From: Fusarium oxysporum f. sp. lycopersici 4287
Lineage: Eukaryota; Ascomycota; Sordariomycetes; Hypocreales; Nectriaceae
DNA: 64,000 nucleotides
Assembly (NCBI RefSeq): GCF_000149955.1
Contig: NC_030993.1
Span: 310,125-374,124 of the forward strand
Direction of reading: 5' to 3'
Below are positions 53,798-62,627 of the stretch, in pieces (positions within the stretch are counted from its first letter, which is position 1; the number at the start of each line of letters is the position of its first letter). The translations under genes were made by a program, and so were the position numbers. The notes beneath the pieces are model-generated. The model was given only the letters and a program-made list of their open reading frames with translations. It was not told the origin of the DNA and made no database searches.

Positions 53798-55120
53798 CTA
53801 CCACTTCACCAACTCTTGAACCTTGACAGGCATACCACTCTTCATACTATGATTCGCCCCAACACCCACCAAAACCGCATTCCCTCCATCCCGAATATTA
53901 GCAGCCCTCTTGAAATTATCAACCTCACCCCCCAAAAGAACATCCTTCAACAGAACAGGATCACCTCCTCCATGACCGCCCTCCTGCTTCACAACATCCA
54001 CAACATACGGCTTATCAAACAGGGGATAAACAACAATCTTGGTCTGCTCGACACCGCCCTGGATGTACTTCTCGTCCTCTCCCGAAGCGTCCTTCGTTAC
54101 GGGATCGCCGAGGGGGTTGTACCCGCTCTCAACGACGTTGACTTCGATACGTCCCTTGCTGCCGTTGAAGACACAGCGATATCCTTCCCATGGGGCGTAG
54201 GCATATGTGTTGTATGTCATGACGGCGCGGTTCTTGTACTTGATGATCATGGAGAGGTTATCCTCGATGGTGATACCCTCTGCAAAACAGTTCCTGTCTC
54301 GGATATAACCATCTTCATGCTCAGCGTCAAGATACAACTTCTTCATGCGTTCATTCTCATCAAGCTGGAACGCAAAAGGGTCGTTCTTTGCATTCTCATT
54401 GTTCTGATACCGTTCACCGAGATTCTTCTCCCCACGCCTCTCAGCGTTTTCTTTGCCGTAGAAACGAAGATCACCAAGGCAGTAAACAAGCTCAGGCTCA
54501 GTGTTGAGCCAGAAATGCACAAGGTCGAAATGGTGGATTGACTTGTGCATCTGAATGCCACCACTGGTTTCTTTATGTCGATGCCAACGTCGCATAAAAT
54601 CTGCGCCGTGTGCACAGTCGAGAATCCAGTCCATGTGTACTGTTGAAATCTCGCCAATGACGCCAGAGTCGATGAGTTCTCGAACTTTAGTATGATGCGG
54701 CGCATACCGGTAGTTGAAAAGAACACGGACTTGTTTCCCCGTCTTCTTCTCTGCGTCAATCATAGCTTGGAGTTTATGCTCATCGATAGTCATTGGTTTT
54801 TCCGTGATGGCATCGCAGCCTAGCTCCATTGCTCTAATGCAATAATGGTGATGGAAAAGATCAATTGTCGTGACGATAACAACATCGGCTTTCTGCTCTT
54901 GGACCATCTTGTCAAACTCTGTGTCCTTGTACGTTTGCACTTTTTCACCGCCGAGTTCGACGATGTGCTCGTTTGCTACGTCCATGCGAGTTTGGTTCGT
55001 ATCGCAGATTCCAACAAGCTTGGCGACATCTTTGAAGTCCTGGATGATAGCTTGGTAGTACATAGCCGAGCGAACGCCCATGCCAACAATGACATAGCGC
55101 TTAACCTGAGGAGTAGCCAT
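53798..55120 (-). CDS. Gfo/Idh/MocA-family oxidoreductase
   Basis: NAD(P)-dependent dehydrogenase of 440 aa without introns. The N-terminal Rossmann domain opens with KRYVIVGMGVRSAMYYQAII (GxGxR-type). The family hallmark EKP is visible in GCDAITEKPMTIDEHKL. The C-terminal alpha/beta domain starts near RVLFNYRYAPHHTKVRELID and includes SGGIQMHKSIHHFDLVHFW, where the catalytic-type Asp/His pair lies. Members act on sugars, inositols or related polyols; the actual substrate is unknown. The start at 55120 is preferred to an ATG 22 codons upstream because the Rossmann motif then begins a few residues in. The neighbouring MFS carrier on the same strand and the convergent Zn2Cys6 gene suggest a sugar-acid or polyol utilisation cluster (inference). 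Confidence 0.92.
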   Translation of the reverse strand: MATPQVKRYVIVGMGVRSAMYYQAIIQDFKDVAKLVGICDTNQTRMDVANEHIVELGGEKVQTYKDTEFDKMVQEQKADVVIVTTIDLFHHHYCIRAMELGCDAITEKPMTIDEHKLQAMIDAEKKTGKQVRVLFNYRYAPHHTKVRELIDSGVIGEISTVHMDWILDCAHGADFMRRWHRHKETSGGIQMHKSIHHFDLVHFWLNTEPELVYCLGDLRFYGKENAERRGEKNLGERYQNNENAKNDPFAFQLDENERMKKLYLDAEHEDGYIRDRNCFAEGITIEDNLSMIIKYKNRAVMTYNTYAYAPWEGYRCVFNGSKGRIEVNVVESGYNPLGDPVTKDASGEDEKYIQGGVEQTKIVVYPLFDKPYVVDVVKQEGGHGGGDPVLLKDVLLGGEVDNFKRAANIRDGGNAVLVGVGANHSMKSGMPVKVQELVKW

Positions 55121-55652
55121 GATGAAATAACAATGTCCAAATTTCTGTGTATGAGTGACGATGAATGATGAACCCCTCATGGACACGAGGATGTATAAAT
55201 ACCCTGAAGAGGTAATCCGACGTCGGATTACTCAGAGTGAGTACCCCGCGTTGATTCGGGGGAGTATTTGCCGAACGAGGTACAACTGTCAGCATATGAG
55301 AGGTGGAGAGGATGCTTGGCTGAAGTGCAGATCGGGCCTGATTTGGCCAGTTACATTGGAATGCCAAGATTCGTGGCATTCGTCGTTTCAACTCGTTGGA
55401 TGATTTAGGATCGTTGAGAATTGTTTCCACTAAAATGCTATTCGGTCGCTATTTTTGGGACCGAATTGGATCAAAAGCCTCACGATATTGAGATCAACGA
55501 TGGGTCTGAATCTCGTTCGCGGGAAGAAGACCGATTTGCATGATGCGGAGGTTGAATCAACAGATGGTATCAATGGATTTTTGGAGATACCTATACTATG
55601 AAAACAGTACCACACACAGCCTGCAGGAAAATCCGGAGCTCTTCCAATTGAT
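55121..55652. other. Intergenic
   Basis: Between the Gfo/Idh/MocA promoter and the MFS gene 3' end; no separate gene seen. Confidence 0.4.
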
Positions 55653-57576
55653 TTAGAATACAAATACAAATTCATCGTTGACCAAATCCGTCATATCATC
55701 AAACGCATGGTCTCCAACCGTCGCATCCCTCGCATTTTCGATATGCTGTCCTTCGGTCGCTTTTGACCTTCGAAGACTATCTGCTTCTTCGGGTGAGTAT
55801 AAGCTGTAGTCCACAATCACTGCATCTTTTCCAGCCATGACGCGACGGCGGCTATGGTCGCGATTGAGGTAGGTCAGGTACATAGTGGTGACTACGACGA
55901 GTCCAACAATTGCGATGTATAGGAGCAGATTCCAGTACAATCCTCGATGATACTCGGGAGCCTCGGATGGTTTGTAGAGAAGAGGGCCAATGATGTTTCC
56001 CAGGGATTGGCCGATGAAGAGGACAGATGAGTTACATTTGCCTTTGGTGTCACCAGCAGTGTTGGAGGACGACCATGAGTAGATGAGAGGAACTGTATAG
56101 CGTCAGTACGCGAAACATATAGTAGTAGGAAGAGACGTACTTATTCCTGGGAAGACAGAGATCATGTAGTATCCGCCAAGCAAAGTATTCCTGCCATCAG
56201 GCGTATGCGGCGTTGAGAGCATGATCATGCAGCCAACGATTGGGAAGAGAGCCAAAAAGGCAATAACTGGGCCTTTCTTATGGTACTTAGTCGCGACATA
56301 AGAGCCTCCAACTGTAGAGATGAACTGAACAACACCAAACGGAGCGTTGAAGAGGATGGCTTGGAACGAATCGAAGCCAAAGGACTTGATGAGAAGAGGG
56401 CCAAAAGAGCCGACGCCACCAGAGGGTACTCTGGAGAAGATCTTGTTAGCTCCTATTTCTCACTAAGATTATGTTTCACTTACGAGATACTGAAAATGAG
56501 AGAGAACCAGAGCCAAGTCTTTAGGTCTCGCATGGTCTCCCAGAAATGGTCCCATCGCCATTGCCTCGACATGACGCCAGTCTGATTCATTCTCAGGCGC
56601 TCAATCGCGATAAGTTTATCGTGCTTATCGAGAAATTTGGCCTCTGCGGGAGAGTCGGGCATGTATGAGAACAGAACGGTGGAGAAGCAGACGGTGATGA
56701 TTCCAAAGGCAACAAAGATGGTCTATCATATGAGTAAACCGTCATGCAACAGAAAGGGCTGCTCTTGAACTTACCTGGTATGGTTTTAGTCCAAACGGTA
56801 ACTGCGCAAGCCACCAAGTGGCCAAACTCCCAAACTAAACCCGTCAGTTCAATCCAATCCCATCATGTAGCTCTCAACTTACGACACCAGTAAATCCATT
56901 CATAGCATACCAATACGACATTCTAAGCGGCTGCTCCCTCCTCCTCCAAAACATCTGCGTAATAGCCACGAAACTTGGTGCAATACTAGCCTCAAAAGCA
57001 CCTAGCCAGAAACGTGCAAAGAGCAGACTGTGGAAGGTATGCGCCGCAGCCATAAATGTTAGGGTCAAACCCCAGAGTGTCACCATGCAGCTTGTGAATT
57101 TCCCAATGGGGAGTTTGACGAGAAGCCATGCTAGTGGGAATTGCGCGATGAGTTGGGCGACGTAGACTATTGAGCTTAGCCATGAGAATTGGTTGCCTTT
57201 GAGGTTCGTGTCTTCGATGAGGCCGAAGATGGATGCATATGCGATAGTTGCTTTGTCAAGACCTGCAGGGATCAATATTATTTTTGAATGGGTGATGTGA
57301 GATTTTACCTTGGAGGAAATAAACTGCTAGCATGAGAGGCAAAACAACCATATCAATCCGCCTCAACACGCGCGCATCATCTTCAGGCGTAACTTTAATC
57401 CTCCTCTCTGGCGAAACCCCAAGTCTCCTCATCAAATCCGCCGCAGCACCGCTTGCTCCATCAGGATGGCTTCTCCCACGCGCTTCTTCTCCGTCTACGA
57501 GATCCATGAGAGGGTGTTGGTCGTGAGATGACGCGCCCGGGTCGGGCGATGTGGAGCCCAGGCCTCGCGCTGGCAT
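55653..57576 (-). CDS. MFS transporter, allantoate-permease (Dal5/ACS) type
   Basis: Membrane carrier with about twelve helices, in several exons. The first exon holds a charged cytosolic tail and VLRRIDMVVLPLMLAVYFLQ. It continues with GLDKATIAYASIFGLIEDTN, QFSWLSSIVYVAQLIAQFPL, LLFARFWLGAFEASIAPSFV (the conserved GxxEaxxaP region), WRRREQPLRMSYWYAMNGFT and SPAEAKFLDKHDKLIAIERL. A later exon has IGQSLGNIIGPLLYKPSEAP, and the end is YWNLLLYIAIVGLVVVTTMY plus a polar tail. This is the anion:cation symporter pattern of fungal allantoate, nicotinate and related organic-anion permeases. It is on the same strand as the Gfo/Idh/MocA gene and likely imports its substrate or a related acid. A SINE-like element sits about 180 bp upstream of the start. 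Confidence 0.9.
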
Positions 57577-57742
57577 TTTGATGGAGCCAGGATCAATTGA
57601 GGTAATTGACTGAGAGAGGGAGGGGTTTGAGAGAGAGGATAGGTTTATGTTGAGATTGAGTTCTTGGGGTGCAAGGGATGGTTAAGGGATGATGACTGCT
57701 GATCTTGGCCAATCATGGATGATTGAGCTGGGGATTTGACAC

Positions 57743-57756
57743 GGGTTAGATAAGCA
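57743..57756 (+). repeat. Target-site duplication, left, copy 2
   Basis: GGGTTAGATAAGCA, repeated exactly at 58420-58433. Confidence 0.8.
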
Positions 57757-58419
57757 TGTATGTATGTATGTATGTATGTATGTATGTGTATTTTTCGTCT
57801 GGGTGGCTGTAACGAAGCCAAATCTCCTACTGGAGCAAAAGACGTGCTGAGCTAGCTAGGTACAGGATACCCCGCTTCCTTCACCATCCAGCATACCAAT
57901 GGCACAAAAGGTGCTGTATTTCTCAAGCCCGTCACCCGTCAGCGGGTTCGAGGGCAATCTATTGTCGAACTTTTTCCACCGACCAGAATTCTCTCGCGCA
58001 TCACTACATCTGCTGACGCAGTCCACAATCTCCAGTAACCAAGTTGTAGCTCGTAGTCGACTGTCGCGGCGGCAGGGAAAAACCTCGGGAAGGGATCAGA
58101 GGCCGACGGTGCGGCTTGCCTTTAAAGGAGAAAAACCCATCGCAATCGGCGTCGTTGATCGGAAGGATGTCGCTACGAATGCCCGGGGCATCGCCCTCCG
58201 ATATCTAAGGCGTTCTGGTTCTGAGGTGCCGCCATTAGATCCGACAAAGGTGTTGTCAGAGAAGGCGAACTCTCCAAAATTCCTTCTCTGAAAACTGCTG
58301 TTAGGGAGCCGATAGCGTCCCCGCAGTTTTTGTGTGGTCGCGTGGCCTGCAGAAAATCCCGCTCCTAGCACCGCACTAACAGTGCGTGCCAAGAAAGAAT
58401 TTTTACAGGAGAGAGTTGA
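57757..58419 (-). mobile_element. SINE-like non-autonomous retroelement, copy 2
   Basis: Inverted copy of the element at 9770-10430. Its simple-repeat tail (TATG units on the plus strand, from 57757) faces the MFS gene. It is flanked by a 14 bp direct repeat. Overlapping frames on both strands translate the same in the two copies, so the body is identical or very nearly so; I noticed differences only in the number of tail units. It lies about 180 bp upstream of the MFS start codon, close enough to be in its promoter. A 130-codon open frame (57899-58291, plus strand) is carried by the element; its significance is unknown. Confidence 0.8.
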
Positions 58420-58433
58420 GGGTTAGATAAGCA
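58420..58433 (+). repeat. Target-site duplication, right, copy 2
   Basis: Second GGGTTAGATAAGCA. Confidence 0.8.
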
Positions 58434-58995
58434 GACTGAAGCGCGATAAGATCTAGGGTAGCTGAACTTGAGAAGTTCATGATTGTAGGGATTGAAGCAA
58501 CGCAGCATAAATGTCGTGTGAAGTCAATTGAAATTAATAAAAATTGAGCTCACGGCTTCCTGTAATAATTATAATTGAATCCGTTGGGTGGAGTCTATGA
58601 TATGTCGTGGCGCACTTTGATCTCAAGAGCTAGGCCATTGTCTTCACTATGACTTTGACCTCCGACTAATGTTTACTGCTCACAGCTTACCGTTGAGTTC
58701 GGACCAGTTCATCCACGCGACACAACATTGCCATATTATTAGGAGCCATCTGCAACAAACTTGATATTCTCGATGCTGTGAGACACGAATCTCGTGAATG
58801 ATGCACACAATGATATTATAGCATCATAGCAACGATTACCTGCATCGACATACGTGGATCACGATGCTACGTCATCCGCCACCCCCACCTACAAGTTTCA
58901 TAAAACAAACCAGGTTTCCTAGCTCATCAACCCATCAAGCCACATCTTCAATAAACCCCATCTTTTCCCAAAATCACTTTTTTATACTTCCCCTT
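58434..58995. other. Intergenic / promoter
   Basis: Upstream of the glycine-zipper gene; the last 130 bp are open in the gene frame but of leader-like, Pro/Ser-rich composition. Confidence 0.4.
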
Positions 58996-59550
58996 ATGAA
59001 CGAAGCACTAGGATCAATCTTCTCCGGCGCAATACCAAGCCAATTCATGGGCGGCCAAAACAAGCCCGCCGACGGCGCGGGCCCCTCCGAGAGCAAATCC
59101 AACACCAAAGAGCGCATCGCCAAGGAAATCCACTCCCGCGTCGAAGAAGCAAAAGGCCTACAAGAAAAATCCCTCGAACTGCACGAAAAAGCCGATAAGG
59201 AAGAAGATCCCGAAGAAGCGGAGAACATACGGCATGAAGCACGAGAAATCGATAAAAAGGCTGCCAAGCTCATGAAGATCGCGGAAAGGCTGGAGAAAGG
59301 ATGGATACAGGGCGGTGCTATGGGAACGGGGATAGGCGCGGGTGTAGCTAGTGGGCTGGGGCTCGGGGTAGGGGCGCTGTTGACGGGAGTTGTGGCGATT
59401 CCGACGGCGGGTTTGGGATTGCTTATTGGGGCGGGGACGGGGCTTGCGCATGGGTCTTGGGTGAAGTTTACGGATGCGTTTACGAAGGATGAGGCTGATG
59501 AGATTGTTAATGAGGCGACGGAGGAGGCGGAGAAGATTGCAAAGGGTTGA
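58996..59550 (+). CDS. Coiled-coil and glycine-zipper protein, function unknown
   Basis: Single-exon gene; 184 aa from MNEALGSIFSGAIPSQFMGG. An ATG 44 codons upstream (58864) is in frame but encodes low-complexity leader-like sequence. The middle (about residues 40-110) is strongly charged and helical (VEEAKGLQEKSLELHEKADK, RHEAREIDKKAAKLMKIAER), a likely coiled coil. It is followed by a glycine-rich hydrophobic block (GTGIGAGVASGLGLGVGALL, then AGLGLLIGAGTGLAHG) typical of glycine zippers that insert into or associate with membranes. A short acidic helical tail follows. I do not recognise a named family, though similar glycine-zipper proteins are widespread in fungi. Codon use in the two halves differs visibly in GC-rich third positions. 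Function unknown. Confidence 0.7.
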   Translation: MNEALGSIFSGAIPSQFMGGQNKPADGAGPSESKSNTKERIAKEIHSRVEEAKGLQEKSLELHEKADKEEDPEEAENIRHEAREIDKKAAKLMKIAERLEKGWIQGGAMGTGIGAGVASGLGLGVGALLTGVVAIPTAGLGLLIGAGTGLAHGSWVKFTDAFTKDEADEIVNEATEEAEKIAKG

Positions 59551-60447
59551 GGGAGATGTCTGAGATGAGCATGAACTGGGTTATGGAGGATTATCGTAAA
59601 GGAGAGGAAAGGTTTTACGACGCGTTAGGTTATTCAGATTGCATTTGGGTTTGCATTTGGTTACAAGGTGTACTGCTAGCCATCAATTTCATTCTTTCGT
59701 TGGTCCATCATTACGTCTCTCTGTCATGCCAGCCACTCATAGTAGCAGCATCGGCATCAGCCCTATCAGTGTTACCAAACAGCATGTCAAATGTCACATA
59801 AACCTATGCAACAATGCAAAGTCCCGCCTCTAAAGCATCTCCTGCGTGCTGATCATCTGCTCTCCCCTCGGACAAATCCCGTTCCAGTCCAGACAGTCGG
59901 GCCCATGAATCCGCATCAGCGGAATCACCACCGCCAAGGCCCTTTATACAATTCCATCCTAGCGCAAGCACCCAAAACTCACATGAGTGGACACCTAAAA
60001 AAACCCAACCCATCATCAGCCCATCCTCCTGTGGGGGCTTTAACCCACTGACCAATCTCTGACACGATCAGATAAGATCTCAACGGTCTGATAATCAGCA
60101 CCCTAGCAGTTTTTCATCTCGCCAACCGCGGAGAGTCCTCAAAATGGTCTAACTTGAAGTTAAAAGCCGTCTTTACGTACTTAGTCGCTTGGCAGCGGTA
60201 ATGGGATTTGTCAGGCATGCTTAAAAGCAAGGTTAAACGAAGAAGGGGTCCACGCCAAGACTAGCTATCAATCAGCTCTCTTTACTGTTAGGAGAAAGGA
60301 TCATCGTGATGCGTGAGTGAATTAGGAAATAAGTGCCGTATGACTGAGGGGATTGTTTGACACATAAGATGCGGCCTTCCCAAGATTTTGAGGGAAATTA
60401 ACCTGGCCATCTTTATCACTGACTCTGATTGCCGTAAGTCAGTAATA
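59551..60447. other. Intergenic, no gene recognised
   Basis: About 0.9 kb with small overlapping frames only. Confidence 0.45.
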
Positions 60448-62369
60448 ATGGCAGATAATTCGGAGCGAAAGAGTCAAGAGGTGGTGGAGGAGGAGATCTC
60501 AAGGCCTGGTTCCACGAATGAGGCTTTTAGGAAGCTATGGACGAAACGAACCCTTGGTTTTGCCATCGGATGGTAAGTTTATTGTGGCTTGATTGGAGTC
60601 TGGTGAAGCTAATGTTGGGCAGTATTCTTGTCATGTTCTTCTTCATGAACCTGACCGTCTATACAGGCAATGTCTACGAGCCGTATGCGACAAGTCACTT
60701 CAAGGCACATTCTCTCCTTGCGACTGGTGCCATCGTCAACGGTCTCGTGCGCATCGTGTCGTATCCACTGCTCGCTAAGCTCGCCAATGTAGGATTCCAA
60801 CAAAAGTGGTGATTTGGACCATCGCTAATCGAGTCTGCAGTATTTTGGACGTCCCCAGAGCTTTGCTGGTGCTGCTATCTGCATGGCCATCGGCAACGCC
60901 ATGTACGCAGGCTGTTCAAACGTCGACACCTTCTTAGTACGCACCCCTCACCCCATTTACCTTATCAATCTAACAAAAGTCAGGCAGGTGGAATCTTTGA
61001 CGTCTTCGGCGATACATGGTGGAACATCATCCAGCAGATCTTCGTCGCTGACATAACAACCCTCGTCAACCGTGGTATAATCTTCACCCTTCCCGAATCC
61101 CTCTCCGCGATCCCCACCCTCTACGGCGGAACTTATCTCGGCGAACACATGCTCCTGCACTCAAGCTGGAGATGGGGTTATGGTATGTGGGCTATCATTC
61201 TACCCGTCACTGCTATTCCGACGATTGGTATCATGATCTGGATGAATCGCCGGGCTAAGCGCATTGGTCTGATCACGGAGAAGATCTCGTTCATGCATGG
61301 TGCTGAGCCTGGTGTTGTTGGGAAAATAAAGCATGTTGCTACGCAGCTTGATCTTATTGGTGCACTTCTCCTCATTGGTGGTTTGGCTATGACGCTGTTG
61401 CCGATGACAATTGCGGGAAGGAATAATACCGATCGATGGAGTAGGCCTTCGTCTATCGTTCTCATCATCGTTGGTGTTTTGACCTTCATTGCTTTCCTGG
61501 TTTGGGACGGAAAGTTCGCGTCGAACCCGATTATTCCTTACCGAACGATCCGCGAGCGCAACGTCATTGTCGCATGCGCATCATGTATCGTCATCGCCAT
61601 GGCTGATAGTATCTACCGACCTTTCCTTTCGAGCTTCCTCCAAGTTGCGGGTCATTACTCTCCTGGAGCTGCAACGCGGGTCGATAACGCTCAGCGCGTG
61701 GCGTACAACATTGGTGCACTCGTCGCTGGTCTTTCACTCAAGTTCGCCAAAAACACAAAGCCCTTCATCATGCTTGGAGTTGTCCTGATCATCCTCGCCT
61801 GTGGTCTTCCAATCTACCTTACCAACATTTCCGGCACCCACATCGCCAGCGAAGCTGCATTCATCACCTCCAAGTCTCTTCTCGGAGTTGGCCGTGGTTT
61901 CACCCAGGTCCCACTTCAAGTTTCACTCCAGGCCGTCCTTGAAAACGAGCAAGTCGGCATTGCAACAGCCGTCTTCCTCTCATCGCTCGGCTTTGGCTCC
62001 AACCTTGGCGTAACCATCAGCGGCGCCATCTGGAACTCTGTCCTCCCCCGAAAGCTCAAAGCCTACTTCGGAGAGGAGGAAGGCGGCAAGATCTTTGGTT
62101 CTATCGTGGTTGCGCGTGCATACGAAGCTGGAACTGCTGATAGAAATGCCGTTGATGAATGCTACCGCCAGACTCAGCAGACCCTGGCCATTGGATCAGT
62201 CTGTGTATCAGGACTTCTCCTGGTGATGGTTTATCTTGTTCGCAATGTTAAGCTTGGAGCTGAGGATGAGAAGAGAGCGGCACAGGCTGACAAGGAGCTT
62301 GCTTGGGCTATCAAGCATAAAGAGGCTCAAGAGGATGCCCCCGTTGAACTCGAGAGTGGAAGGCGTTAA
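60448..62369 (+). CDS. MFS transporter, siderophore-iron type (14 TM)
   Basis: Membrane carrier in four exons with introns beginning at about 60574, 60790 and 60939. The acidic N-terminal tail (SERKSQEVVEEEISRPGSTN) is followed by FAIGCILVMFFFMNLTVYTG and YEPYATSHFKAHSLLATGAI. Then come NYFGRPQSFAGAAICMAIGN, ADITTLVNRGIIFTLPESLS (the region after the conserved motif of Sit/Mir-type siderophore carriers) and HMLLHSSWRWGYGMWAIILP. The second half has SSFLQVAGHYSPGAATRVDN and LGVGRGFTQVPLQVSLQAVL and ends with a basic/acidic tail. The order and motifs fit fungal siderophore transporters (DHA14-like drug:H+ antiporter relatives). Substrate assignment is by family resemblance; no siderophore synthetase is in this window. 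Confidence 0.88.
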
Positions 62370-62627
62370 AGTAACCCACCACTAAGTTTGGCGTCTGACT
62401 GGGCGACTAGAACCAGCATGAACTCAGGTGAGTGCAAAAGTGATTAGAAGAAGTCCATATTGGACTACTGTAGTATATATAAGGCTTATCAGTTAAAAGA
62501 AGGGAAAGTTCGTATTTATCTGTATATGATACAATTTCTATCCCTATGCGTGCTCATCCAACATACTAAGTTTCATACCGAATAACCAACAAAAACGCCA
62601 AGATGCAATCCCCATACCCATGTACTC

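Noticed and set aside
57901..57955. Possible tRNA-type A box (TGGCACAAAAGG) and B box (GGTTCGAGGGC) in the element
   Set aside because: They match the pol III consensus only loosely, lie in the wrong orientation relative to the repeat tail and about 145 bp inside the element.
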